Source of the DNA: Lethocerus indicus
Lineage: Eukaryota > Arthropoda > Insecta > Hemiptera > Belostomatidae
Reading direction: 5' to 3'
Assembly (NCBI GenBank): GCA_019843655.1
Contig: JACDQD010000105.1
Location: 3,968,001 to 4,032,000, forward strand
DNA length: 64,000 nt
Under the pieces are notes generated by a model. It saw nothing but the letters and a program-made list of their open reading frames with translations, was not told where the DNA came from and searched no databases. Position 1 is the first letter of the stretch, and every line of letters starts with the position of its first letter. Position numbers and translations under genes: made by a program. Positions 11,055 to 26,000 of the stretch are shown one piece after another.

Positions 11055-14000
11055 GTAACATCATCGCAAAGGGTGTCTATAAGTTAGAGACGGAGGACAG
11101 TACAACGAATGACTAGGCGCTAAATTGTTGGGGCGGCGGCGCATCCAACAATGCGTGTTGGACCCATTAGCATCGAACTCAAAGAGGGGTTGTTAATACT
11201 GTTACCTAATGGAAGCCACGTTGTTGTCGACATTTTCAAATGAATTACGCCACAACTGTTACACCCGTTATGTCTTGCTGCTGTTCCAATTCAATTCAAG
11301 GATTTGGCGGTATCCTCAGATTCGTCCTTCGGTTTTTCTGAACCACCAAAGATGGTGAAGTGTATCATTCGGCTGTAGTTCTTTTATGTGTCGAGAGTTT
11401 TAGTTTTTCTCAGTTTATACGCATCAACAACCGGCAGCGTACCGACAGGATCCAGTGACGATGGGGAGAAGCCGATACTGACCTAGATTAGGACAGAGCG
11501 AGCGAGTGGAGACAACAAATGGGGCGTACTTCGATGCCCGAAATGGTGATATTTTTTCGCGTAAATATTCGTAACGACTTTCTCAGACGACAGACAGTTT
11601 TGAGGTTGCTGCATTAATTTGGGACCGGGCAGTAGTGACACGATGACATTTTAAGCCCATCTACCCCCAACCCCCCGACTAGACTTCCCAGGGCTTATTG
11701 GAAGGGTTGTTTTGGGCCGAAGTTGGGATGCCGATATGCAAATGGCATAACTATGTTCTTTCAGCATGAATACTAAATGGAGCATTCCAAATGGGTTATC
11801 GATTGTTCGAGAGAAGGGGGCCAACCACTAACGTCTACGGTACACGCCCTCTTCTACAACTTAACGCAGTTTACGCTCAAAAACCTTATACGAATATTAT
11901 GAAAACACTTATTGAAAACTATTGAATTGATTTAATCGAATTTATCTTTAAAAAAAAGAAGGAAAAAAATTATTCGGGTTTTAAAGAACAAAATATTATG
12001 AAACTTGAGACTTGAATTGAGAACGGGTTGGCCCACATTTTCCCAACTCGTAAAACAACTGCAGGCAAGTCAATGATGACCAGATAAATATAAATATTTT
12101 TTCTGTCCTCATTTTTTTATTTTCGACGTTTTCCTTTCGTGCAGCCCTCAATTATAATGTTATGTTGAGTGGTTTTATGGTACATTGATCAATCAAAATG
12201 CGTGCACTTTCTGAGTGTTAAAATTTATACTACAATACAGTTTATTTATTCGATATATCTCATCCTCCCAGCCATGTTTCTACTTTTGTACCGCAAATAG
12301 TCAATAGAAGGAAATATTGTTAAAATTTACGACTAATTATTGCTCTAAATTCAATACAATTGATTGTTTAAGATCAAACATATTCCGTATTGAAGTGGGC
12401 CACTATTTCGGAATCGAGGTAATCAAATAATTTTATGGCCCGAAATCATATTTGATAGGTTGATAAATTTATCAAGTAAGAAGTTATTTGGTTGTCTTTT
12501 AAACAAACTGTGAATTATAAAAGTGAGCAATTCAACATAAATAATGGCGCTCGCCTAGAAGTGCAACAAAAGGGCTAGGTTTTACCTCGCGACCTTTCAA
12601 AGAATGGACTAATTATATAGTTTATAAGGTCGTCCGCCTCCAGTCTCAGTTCCAACGGAAACTTCATTATACTTTCCATTCTATGTAGTGCTCGAACCAC
12701 ATGAGAATGAGAGGGAGGGAGAGTTGGCAGCATGTTTTCCAGGCGGTATTAAAATACGCGTTACTTGAAGGGAAATTATAAATAGCGAAATTTAGCGATT
12801 TTACAAGCGCGAAATAGTTTTTCGGAGAGAAATTGTCGTATAGCCGTATCGAAGACTGAAAGCCTGTCGGGACCCAGACGATGGAACAAGTGAGAGTTCC
12901 GAAACGCGTATATGTACATGTAACGTTATATCTGGTGCGAGTTCAATACATTAGCTGGCAGTTGGCCAACGCAGAGGGCGAGCGGCCGCCCCCTACCCCG
13001 CGACCGATTTACGACCCCAAGGAAAGTTAATCACAGATAAAATACATCTTTTATCCCAACCCCCAGTGGCTTTCTGATTAATAAACCAGAAGGACGCGCT
13101 TAAACGCAAACGGTGTAAATTTCCCCGTCGTAAAATAAAACTTTTCATCGGACTATATGTTGAGACCAGGAAGTATTTACATTTATCTGACACCACTTCC
13201 GTTTACAAAATAATTACTGTACGTTGAACTAGTACTTATGGTACTCGGGTATTGTCGACAGCTTAGATAAGTGAGTGACGGACAGTTCTCAATCGGGTTA
13301 TACGAAGATGTTCAAAATGTTTCCGCAAAGTTCAAAAATTCTCCTACCGCGGTTAACGTCTTTGATGTCCTTCCAGTAAATGGATTAACCCATCCGAAGA
13401 GTAGTATTCATTGGTGCATTTTCGAGACGATTGAACGCAAATTATCCATATAATAAAACAATGTAATACGGGTACGAGAGGAGGATAGCGATACTCTTGT
13501 TACCCTCAAAGAACTCATTCTTCATTAAGTTTAAAAATGAATAATTTATTATCCCTCAAATTAAATTGTTAAGGCAGTGAAATTTCAGTTTTTTGCGCAT
13601 AATATTAATCATTAATATCTTAATGTGTACGGTTTTCAGTATTACATATATTTTTATTTTTAAACGTAGAAATTTTTTGTCTCTCTTTTATTGTTGCAAC
13701 ATTGATGACAAGCACTAACTACAATGGACATGAATGGAGGAGAAACCCACTGGTTCCCGCTTTTTTTTTATTTCTTAATTTTTAACATTTAGGTCGGCCC
13801 TTTAGGCGTGACTTCCTTTTCAGACGTCTGCAAGGGACGCTTGGGACGTCGGGAGATAGTAGGGTTCGGACTAGTGGATTAGGGTGGTGGTTGAGCGGAA
13901 TTAGTTGTATCTTCGCGGTGTAGAAAATTGCTGGATAAATTGAACTAAGGGTGCTGTAGTAGCGGGAGGTGGGCGTTACCTGGAAGGTGGCCCTATGGCA

Positions 14001-17000
14001 GCCGGTGTTGCTTGCCGAACAGGTCGAGTTGGTGACCCGGCAGTCGCATACCCCTCTCTGGCACCGGGAGTTCGGGTCCGAGAGTCTGCACTCCTCGTCG
14101 CGCTGGCACCTCAGACCCAGAGAGACAGGCCCCCCTCCACCCCCCTCTTCGCCGCGTCTCACACCTCAACAATCAACAGCCGGCCTTATAATCATTATAA
14201 TGACATAGAGAAAAATCCTTCGCCCCATTAGATAAATTACTGCCATTTAGGTACCGGTGTAATCGACGAAACTACAATTTTACAATTAGTATATGAAATA
14301 ATTCGAAAGTCTTGCGATTTTCTCAGTCATCTAACCAGTTTATTAAATGGCAAAGGACAAGAAAAGAAATATATTTTTGTATATACGAGCTTAAAAATAA
14401 TAAAATAGCAATTATTAATAAACATTGTAACCCCAGTTTATTGTAACATGGGTCTGAAACTATGGGTCTATTTCTATGAACGAATACATTATATACCACA
14501 CGTATCCATGTTGAAAATTAAGTATTTTAATCGTTTAAAATAAATTTAAATTATAAAATAATTTTTTTTAATATTTGAGAATATGCATACTTACTGTAGA
14601 GATGTATTTCTGTAATACATCCGTACATAAGGAACTGAAATTCGTGTCCTGTTGAAACCATACTTAATTATAATAATTGCCGGCAAAAATTGTTTGTGTA
14701 ATTTTTTTCATGTTTTCAGGGTAATAGTGCGCTGAGAGAAAAAAATATTATCTTATTATAGCGGAAATAATTAGAAAAGCAATTTACGGCGCTAGGGATA
14801 TACTACACCGGATACACTAGTGCCTTGCGGGTTTGCCGCAACGAGGCGCCGTTCTAGTTTTAATTTTATTGACTGTCTTTTACTTCTAGCCATGTTCTTT
14901 TACTTCATCTCATGTTTTTATTCTAGCTATCAATGTTATGATAGTCTGCCAATCGCGTTTTTATTCCATATCATCAGTCATCAGTATATACGAGTTTAAA
15001 CCTCGCCCACGTATAACCCCATAGCATGTATTCATTCTAACGCGATAGTCACCATTCAATTGTCATTGTCATTCATTCTAATATGTTTCTCACCATACAA
15101 CATCGTGCATCATACCTTACCGTCCCCATATAAATCCATAATATGTATTTATTCCAGCCATCAATGATATAACAGTCTATCACTCGCGTTTTCAGTCCAT
15201 CGGTAGATTATGTATCATACCTTACCGACCCTATGTTAGCCGTTTATTTATTCTGACCTGTGGCTTTGAGCGGGGCGTGTTGTGGAGCGGGCTTCTTGTT
15301 CTTGTAGGTGTTCCTGATGGGTTTGCCGAGTTGGGTGTTGTTGTTGCCGCCTCCGGACGACGGTGGGGCGGCGACGGCGGCTATCGCCCCGACGGGCAGT
15401 CTGCCGCCCCCGACGCCCGAACACTTGTCCTCCTGTGCCCGCCTCTGCAGCGGCCTCTTGCACACGCACCGACCGAACAGCTTCGGTATCAGAAAGTCGC
15501 ACTGAGTGTTCAGGTCGGCCATCTTGCAGTGAGCGTGGCTGTAGCACACATCCCCCAATCTGGCCGCTGCAACAAACAATTTTAACACTAGGTTTATGTT
15601 TCAATTTCACGCATACCGTAAAGGTATACCACATAAACTTCGATATGTATATTTCCCTCGTTTTTTTAACTTTCCTTTATAGCAGAAATGTATCTCACTT
15701 TGGAACCACTATTGACGGAGTATCCGACCATTCTGGTTAAATTTAAGCTGGAAGTTATTCAATTTTTGTGAATCTGAAATATATATTCATAAGTGAAACT
15801 GATTATACCAGGAATTTAACGCATAATTCTGCATAGTTTTCGTGGATAAATGGCATGTATCGATTAGATGAAATAGGAAAATAACCGATGAGTCATTATA
15901 ACGACCATATTGACATGTCACCCAAACATGTTCACGATATTGGTCACTTTTTTTACATCAAAACGCCGCCCAACTGACTTACATAATAAATCCATGAGAA
16001 TAAGACGTCTTGTTGCTAACGAGTATCCAAGAATTTGAACGCGCGGAACACTGTCATGTTCTCCATATTAATAACATAATTGGTTAATAATAGAATTGAG
16101 TATTACTTCGGTTAAAAGATTAGAACCGAAATTTTCTCGGGTAAGATAAGATTTATCTGAAAAGTATTACGAGGCAAGTGCCGTAGTTCGGAAGAATTAC
16201 GGAAGACAATTGTAATTTTCACCGTTACTTTTAACTGTATTGAAACACAAAAAAAAGTTGGCGATCGTTTAATTACATCCCAATTTTGGGTAACGAGAGA
16301 GGATTATGCAGAAAACTGAATTATAAAAAAACCTGTGAGAAAAAACCCGCTCGTTAATAAGAATAACCGAAAATTTCCCACTGCGAAGATAAAATGTAAT
16401 GGAATCTTCAACTTTTTCCGCTTAATAAAGAAGTAACGGTCACGCTTTCAAGATTGGGACGCTTCTTTTTTTTCCTTTTTATGAAAAAAAAGACTAGAAA
16501 ACTAGGGGACATGAATAAGGTTTTTGTCCCGGCCGACCGAAGCGTTTCTGACATTAGTGTTGCACCTGTGAAACAACTAGGTGGGGAAAGAAATGTCACG
16601 GGGTAAAGGAACAAAAGGATACGATGCCGGAGATGTAAATGCCTTCTTGATTATAACGATATCGTCGGAATTTTTGTAGTATCATTTGATGAATTTTACT
16701 GACTGGCGCATATTTTATTATGGCAATTTAAAGTCAGTCCGTTCTGAAAATATATTCCATTCAAGGATCGCGGTCAGTTCACGCCCTGAACGTTATAAAC
16801 GAGTAACGATTCATTAACGAGGTCTGGAGTGGCGACGCCTTTCAACTGGATATACCCCCTTTAAAACTATTAGGAGGGCCTCAGATTGGTCGTGAGTGCG
16901 TAATCGTTATTCAGTGAGCGTTGGCGGGCCGCTAAGTGGATTCGTTTGTTGGGGCCCGCTAAAGCCGCCTCCGATTGGATCGGCGATTGGAACGCGGCGA

Positions 17001-19973
17001 CATCCTAACCCAATTCGGCTTAAACAGAAAAAAAATTGGACCGCTATTAGCTACTACGCAAAGTAGTAGCAGCGCCTACGCAGCCCGAGCTCAACGTCTA
17101 GAAAGCTTTTCTGCATTGTTCATTCTCAGTCCGTCCAACTAAATATGCATTTCTTCTTTTTTGTTTTATTTTCGCATTTATCGCATTTTTTAAAAATATT
17201 TTTTTCATATTGTTCTAAAGGTGACACTATAATCGTTTAAGTATTCTAAACCCATTAAAAGTTTAAGAATTAAAAGAATTGTTAGAAGAGTTATTTTCAA
17301 CTGCATTTGTCAATTTACCAGAATACAATTCGACAATTTGGTAGAAAATGGTTGATACTTTGTTATGCCTCTGCTTAATTAATTCAGTAAAATATGAATT
17401 CGAATTAAAAGAACAGAAAATATTACATGTGAAAGCTTACTTTCCTTTTCTGGAGCTTTTAGTGGGTCAGAATCTACCTGTTATAATATAACGGGATGTT
17501 CAATTTGCTAAGCTTATTTTTGAGACTAAGTTTATATTAATATTAGAAATATGCCGAATGTAGGCATTCACAATTACAGAACTATTCTAAGTGAAGGGAA
17601 TAAGCATAATTCGTCTATATTATGTGAATAACTAAAGAAATTCGGTAGAATAAAATAGAAAATGACAATTTGTCTATTGGAAAACATAAAGTTTGTGCAA
17701 AATCATCCTTTACAATACCATAGAAACAAAACAAGTACAGTATAGATATAATAATAAAGTATAACTTACGCGAAAGGCAGGTGTGTCTTCTGAACTGTAT
17801 GAATCCTTTGGAACAGCGGCATACTCCGGCCGAGCAAGAGCTGTTGGCGACTTTCATCGAACATTGTTCGCTTTTCACACAGGGAAAGCCCAACAGTTGA
17901 GCTGCAACAACAAAATTCACTAGATAACCTACGCGCCATTCTATTGCAACAACGTTTTGCAGAATCAACAGAACATCGAAACGCCTCGAAGAATGCAGGA
18001 ATCGTTGAATAGTTTCCTCAGTTAACATTAAATACAGAATATACGTTTCGGACACATTCCTTAAGTGAGTCCTACATGATTGTGACCGAATTGCATTCGT
18101 TTTTCCATACGATATGTGACGCACATCATTGTCGGGGAATGTAGGTTGTATTCGAACACATTAACGTGTGTCGGTATTCAGTATTCTTTCGATAATTAGT
18201 CGGTCTTACTAAAGCAATCAGGAGTTGTTGAGTCGCCGCTTGAATAATTAACATTTCGAATGTGCGAAACAGGCGTCAGAACGATCATCACAGCGCTGAA
18301 TAAATTGTAGCCGCTACGCGGAAAACCGGTTGGCGTTAGATCAGTGGGAATAACGCCGGAGAAATCAATTTTTGTGATCTGATTTTATAATTTTTTCTCT
18401 AATCACAAACCGCGGCAAATTAATAAAAACGGTTGAAGAGTCAAAATAATTACTGGAGTGAAATTACGTCCCCGATATCGACTGATTGTTCCAATACCAA
18501 TACCTCTAATGAAATACCTTATCAGTAATCTACCGAACTGCACTATTGATGACATATGAAATATGACGGATTCCATAATTTATTATAATATTGCGACTTT
18601 GATTCCTCATCCGAACATCTTTGCTTTAGGCATTTTATGAAATCGGTAATTTTATTTATTACAATTTAACAATAATATTAATTATTACAACAGGAACAAT
18701 ACAGGATAGGACAACATCGGAATACATCATTTTTGTATAATGACTTTCGCCATCCTCAGTGACAATAATTTAGTATTTAATTCAGTACGTGCTACGAATA
18801 TCTTTCTGGATTATATTCTCTTAAAACCAGGTACTTTTGTGTTTACGCCAGGCTATTTTTGTTGTAACTATGAAACAATTTTGCGCAACCGCGCTTTTAC
18901 AAATAACATTATTATTGCTGTATTGAATTTTATAATTTCACTAACATTGTAGGCATTGTCCGTTGTGCAATGCGAAGTAGGGGCTGCAGACGCACCTGCC
19001 CAGTGTGCTGCATCTGCTGTTGGAGGTTGTGCAATCTTCGTCGATTTGACACGAAGAGCCCAGCCTACCGCCGAATTCACCCTCCACCTGCAATAGGCAA
19101 ATAACCATTTTAACCAACGTATGTTTACAGATTCACCAGCGCCCCCTGAGTGTGGTGCGGAAATGTACGTAATTAAACTTCGTTGGAGGCACTTGCACCG
19201 ATTTACTAGCGCCCCCCCCCGAAGGTGGTGCGGAAATGTACTTAACTAAAGTTCGTTGGGTACACTTGCAGTGATAAACTAGCGCCCCCTGAGTGTGGTG
19301 CGGAAATGTACTTAACTAAAGTTCGTTGGGTACACTTGCAGTGATAAACTAGCGCCCCCTGAGGGTGGTGCGGAAATGTACTTAACTAAAGTTCATTGGG
19401 TGCACTTCCAGTGATAAACTAGCGCCCCCTGAGAGTGGTGCGGAAATGTACTTAACTAATGTTCATGGGGTACACTTGCAGTGATAAACTAGCGGCCCCT
19501 GAGGGTGGTGCGGAAATGTACCTAACTAAAGTTCGTTGGGTGCACTTGCACCGATAAACTAGCGCCCCCTGACGGTGGTGCTAACTAAAATTGGATTGTT
19601 CGTGGTTTTGAATTACTGGTGTTCATCTTTATGAATTACTGGATCTTCTTACAGAAAAAAAATCCGCACTACCTGTATTACTCAAGACTCGAGGGTTACA
19701 TATTTCGTTTCGATGCTACTTAACATCTCTGGTAACGGTTTTTGTACCTTGAGCCGTTATCACGTAGGCCCAGTTTATAATAATAATAATAATGACAATG
19801 CTGCGGAACAACACTCCGTTATTGGGGCGGTGGACATTATGTTGGCGGTATTAGTTGCCTGGGCCGTGACCAGCTCTAAACGGTAAACGCCTTCTTCGCT
19901 GGCTGGTGCCTCCCTCCCTCTTCCTCAGCTCGGTGGTCTCTCTCTCCCTCCCTCTCTCTCTCTCTCTCTCCCT

Positions 19974-20015
<42 letters not shown>

Positions 20016-23000
20016 ATTGTTGGCCCGCTCAACTGCCGTTTTCAAAGACACAAAAGGCTGCTCATCTCCACCCGCATGGAACGGGAAACCCATCCGGTTT
20101 GTCACCATATAATTGGTCAACACTTTCGATCCGACAAGTTTTTCGATCATTACGAATCAATGGACAAATGCGACAATAAATAAAATCGAGGTCTAATTCC
20201 AAATTTTAAAAATTTTTATTTTAGTCTATTAATTGCAGGTGTTGCCACTTAAACGGCCAGGTGAGATACAAACGAAACCTTTTATGCTAAAAACGCAGTC
20301 GAGAGTTTATGCGCGAGATTTACATTTTACAAATAATTTTTTTCCTTAAAATACGCACAAAATTGTAGATTGTTCCATGGGCGTTTCTGCATGTATATAC
20401 ACGAATATTTGAACTAAATTAAATTTTTTTTGTGTGAAGTTTTTGAATGGTAATCGGGAAAGTGGCAATAATACAAAAAGGCGGGAACAAGGTGCCACGA
20501 ATTCCTGATGTAATACTTTCCTTATTATCTTTTGAGATCAACCGTAGGTGAAACGCGAGTGTTATAATGTTTATTAAGAGCGAGGATATTAAGTGAAGCG
20601 ATGAAAGTTGGCGTGGTTTATGCTGAATTGGGCGGGCGTGCCTCACGTGATTAAACTACGGCCGACTAGTTTCAGTGGGGGGCCTGTTTTCTCTCACCGC
20701 CGCAGAGTCAATATCAAGACATTAAGCTCTGTAATTTAGTTACAACATTTTTGACACCGCTGTACGGCCTATTTGCCGGGAGCAAAATAGAAAAATTGCC
20801 GAAATTATAGTCATTTATTTAATCCCCAGGCTCCACGTAACTGAGACTTCAATAGCTTGTCCTTCTTGCGGGTGTTTATCTTTAAATGGGCCTTGGGGAT
20901 CTTCAAATACTTCAAGGAAATATAAATCGCTTAGAAATATCCGCACATCAGTTTCTACAGCACGATAACTTGTTTACTATATTGTGCGTCTAAGCCCAGT
21001 GGCCCACCTGTTGTCCCACACTTGGATGACCTCATCCTCCCCAATAATGTCGGTCACTTTGAACTTATACAGTGAACCGAGCGAGGCCCCCGCATTCTCC
21101 CTTTTAGTTAACCCGAACACGTTACGTTCTATAGAGCCGTGCACCACCTGTAGCTTCCCCCCACCGTATATTCAGTCTTCAGATCGATGAGGTTAGTGCA
21201 GAGAGCGCGCTAAAGCAGGTGAAAAGACCTCGCTTTTCAAATATCCTCATAATTCCGACATTATCTTCTGCAATAATACAGAATGTGAGACGTGTGGACT
21301 TTACTGCAGTGCTACTGAGAGCTGACAGGCGTAAGGAGGCGGAATATCGCATGACAGGTGATCCTGTTAATTCGTCCCGAGTATCCTGTGTGAGAGATGG
21401 TCAGTTCCTTTTAAAAAAAGGCATTGTCGACAGTAAGTGACTATTGTCGGCGGCATTCATATATGTGTTTTATTGTTGTATTATATTGGCGATCTGTGTG
21501 TGTGTGTGTGTGTGAGAGAGAGAGGGCTGAACACCGTGTGTACGTGTGTGTATCTCCTGCCCAGTCGCATTCAGAGACATGGCACATTCTTCCTTTTATC
21601 GCGGCTTCGGTCCGCTTCGTGTACCGGTACCGCTGCCCGGACATGTACCGCTCCCCTCCGTCCTGCCACCGCCTACCGCCACTCATCTAATAATAATAGT
21701 TGTATAAAGTGTTACGACGACTTATCCCCGAGGAAAATAGCAACCGTTCTGGACACGTCCGGACAGATGTATTGAGGGTAAAATTCGACTTGAACTTGAT
21801 TCCGCGTATCGGGAAAAAAATGAAGCTCGACTAATCGCCCTGAAGCTTTTCGTTACGTATAAGTGGGCTTTTTTCATATGAGTTACGGGTTTCCGCGCTC
21901 TATATACGTTTTACGTATAATATTCGTGCGAATGATCAATATATAAAAGACGTGCGTGGACGATAAATTAATTCCACATTTTGGACCATACAAATATTAA
22001 CATCACAGCTATTTGTTTAAAATGTCAATTAGGGGACTAGTAATACCCGATCTTTTATCTTACATGTTTTGCACGTGTGGCTAATTTCATGACGCTCCTG
22101 AACATGTCGCTACGTAAAAAGGGGATAATAATTATGATTTAATGGAACGTAAATGGTGATCACGAAAACCCAAAACGTAGACTGAACAAGAGAAAAATTT
22201 GGAAGAACTGATAAGCCCGAAAGTCGAATGGGACATTAAACACTATCGAATTTTATCTTTATTACACTAACGCATTTCTCCTTGTTTTTGTTCATATTAG
22301 TCTATGTTTATTTGCGTTCGTTCGCAGTGTACATAACTGTTCGTTTTTGTGCTCGTTCGTGAGATACGGAGCCGGCTTCATGAAACACTGGGAAAAAATG
22401 TTTGCTCGGGAAGGGTATCGCGTGACACTATCAAGACTCAAGGGTGGACACGCGCCTTAACACAGATCTCACCTTCATGATAAAGTTGGAGACGTGAACG
22501 GCGGACAAAAATACAAGTTGAAAATTTACTCCTTTGAATTTATGTTTAATCCGCCCATAGTTTTTTTTAGTTCTGACCACTGTTCTTTTTCAGTAATGAA
22601 GGGGTGTTAAGCCACTACCTATTTTCTATCGCTTGCATCTGATTGATAATACCTGGCTTATCAAATATATAGAAACCTGCGAGTCTTAGCCAGAAACCGG
22701 AATAACAAAATGCTTAAAGTATCGGCACGGTTTTTAAAGTTTTTTATTGAAATTCCGCTTTTTGTAAGGTCACCTTACCTTGTAGGAACTCTAGCCACCA
22801 GAGTTCTTAATTAGAAAAATAGAGGATTAGAACACCGCCCGCTAATTTTCACGGTTTCCCGGCCGAACCCGGTGGGAAATTCTGAACTCAAAGCGGTAAA
22901 AATTGATTTGCCGGTGGCGGAAAGTCACTCAGAAGCCGGCCGTTCGGGACACACAGTGGAAAACTCGGTCAGCCGAATGTTGGATATGTCAGCGGTGACG

Positions 23001-26000
23001 CCGCCGCCTATTTCATTGTTATTGTCCCAGTCCGGGGCCCCATTTCATTTCCGATAGAGTTGAGCTTCACCACGCTCTAAATACTACACATTCCCAAAAG
23101 GCAATGTCTACCGCGCCCAAATGTCAGATCCCAACATTTAATTCGGTTCTAACGTGTGCCACACACGCGTCATACACTTTTTTCCTCACTGTTATAGATT
23201 GCTACATTGATAATTTATTTCAGAGAAATTCATTTCATTACAGGCAACACAAATCAACACATAAGTACAGTTAGGTGCGGAAATCGCAGTTTTTTCATGC
23301 TTATTGTAGCGCACTTCCGTTTTTTAGTTTCCTCTTTCCTCACTTTGTATGCGCGTCATACAAAGCGCAATGAAAGCTTTTTCCTTTTTAGCTAATTGTA
23401 AAACCGCAACCTTAAAGATTGTTAAATGTAAAGCATAATTTAAAAATATACGGATACACACCGTACCATGACAAGAATACCACGATTTTTGTTGATCACC
23501 AGGCACGCCGGTTCGGTCTTTTGCTAAACCGGTTTCGGCTACTTGCCTTCTTCTTTAGCATTCCGTTATGTAATTGTTTGTAATCTCGCCGATTTACTAT
23601 GTAAAACGCGCTTGTTCATGCGCCATCGTTATTTATAAGAAATAATCTATTGAAAGCTACATAGGACGCGAAAAGACATTCCAAGATAGAGATAGGGTTA
23701 CTTGTACAGCTACCGACAGGATATGTACTTAGAAAATTAGATGCATACCTAATTAAATGTGTGGTACAGTGATTATAAAGAACGTATAATAGGTCGTTCA
23801 TCGGGAATTCTTTCCATTAGGGTAATTGTAATGGACAGATAACGTAAATTGGAGTCACGGTTGAAATAGGTGCTGACAATCGTTAGTAGTGCTATGATTG
23901 GGCACATGAAACCGACACGCGACCGAAGTGAAACTTCTTAAGATTTCATATCAATTATTTTATTGAATTATTACATAAATAACAATCAATACGAGTTATG
24001 AAAGGAAACGTTGAAGGTTACAAAAAGGTATTAACTGAAGAAAATGCCAAATTCAAATTGCCAAAGACACTATTGGTCTGCGGTAGCTAAAATATGAAAC
24101 AAACGTCTGTGAAGTAATTCTGTTCTAAAGATCTACGGAAAACAGCATAATTTGTGGTATCTTGTAGTCGCCTCATGTTTATATTACTAGTAAGTTTTAA
24201 AGAAAATTTCCAAAACGTTGGCATTGTTGAAAAAACCCCATAACCTTCGCGCGCCGCTTGCAAATTGTTGGCACCCTCCCAAAAGAATTTCCTCTAAAAA
24301 AACAAACATTTTTTCAAAAAAATATTTCGTTTAAAATATCACATTAATGCTTATTTCCCCCTCATTCGCCGGAGGACTGAATCCGGAATGGGCAGTGTTC
24401 TATATCAAACAGTCTTGCCTGCTTGGACTTAATAAAATTGTAAGAATTCGTTCAGTCGGCTGTGTAGTCCGAAGCGCAGTGCGTCCGGTTTATTAGTCGG
24501 CGGGAGGTTAAAGCCCTCTGGCCAGCAGCCTCCTCCGGGCCCTGCAAATTATACACAAAGTGCCACCGACCGCCTCAACCCGCCGCCAATTACACGACCG
24601 GCCGCTTCCGTAAACTCGATCACAAACTTTTAAATTCTTCCCAGATTTTTCCAAGCCACCGCGTCAACGGACCGCCAGAACGCCGGCAGATATTCATCAG
24701 GCATTCAAGTTTGTTCATCGTAAAATTCCGCGAAATTTCGCTAACGCCTGACGGACAACGTTCGAAATAAATTTGACAAAATCCGAATGATTACTGTCAC
24801 TTATGTTAGTAAACGATGTCCTATTTTATATAATTTGTCGGTTAATTTTATTTCATTTTGTGTGTATTATGCAGATCTGTGAAGCACCTTGGGATACAGT
24901 GGTCGTGAGGTCCGATTGCGGATCGTGAGCCCATCGCCGGCTATTTACAGTAAAAAAACAGTCAATTGTTGAACACAAATTGGTTAGAATAGCGCTAAAA
25001 AACAAACGGCGGGTTCGGGTAAATATTCGGAAATGATTTCTGAAAAAAAAAGTTTTCCATTTTAAAACCCCGGCACCAAATGACGGTTTTTCCCCGAACG
25101 CAGCCCTCTATCAACTGAAATATCTCAACTTGGATATTTGTTGTTGGCATGCTTAAATGCAATTAGAACAACGCACGATCAATGGACTCCTACTACTCCC
25201 GGGGTCGACCTGATAAACTAAGTTTTACTCATTGTTTGCTCAAATAACTTTATTCTCACTTTCCATTTTATCCGCGGTTCTAAAAATTCCCTATTTTGAA
25301 TATATATCGCTATTAGAAAATAGCACATTGTAACCAATACACTGAAATTAGTAGGGACAATGAAGTATGACAATCATTTGGAAATGGAAAAATCCTATTA
25401 TTAATAAATTAAGGCGTTTATAGCAACACCGCGAGAGTTCTGTACATTCGCACAGAAATTAAGAAATATATTCTGTATCTAACATTCCGTTATTGAAACA
25501 ACTATCATGGAAGTAAGAGAATTAAATAGGCTAAAACTATCGTAAAATTACTATTTTTTATCAAAACTCAGTTGACATTGCTTTTATGAATACAGTATAT
25601 CAATATTGATCGCAGAACCATTAAAATTGATTGGCTTTTTAATAGCTCCAATGAATTTAATTTATCGTCAATTTTCATTCATACTATCCAGAATTTCGCG
25701 CACTGAAAAATTATAATAGAAATATCTTTTATTCGCAAAAAATACTATTCAAAGCGATCAGAAATGCTGGACAGGCTATTGAGTTTCAGAGTTTTAACCG
25801 CTCTACAAGTGCAGTTGGTCTCGTTTGTTCGGATGTAATGACTCAATTCGGGTTCAATAAATCCCAATGTCTGTTGTCTTCTCTGTTAGTCAGTGACCTC
25901 TTCGGCGACCAACACGTGTCGCCGCTATTAACAGTAATCCATTCAACAGACTGTAATATGTACAGTCTGAACTGTTTCAAATTTTTCTCACCGTTATCTG

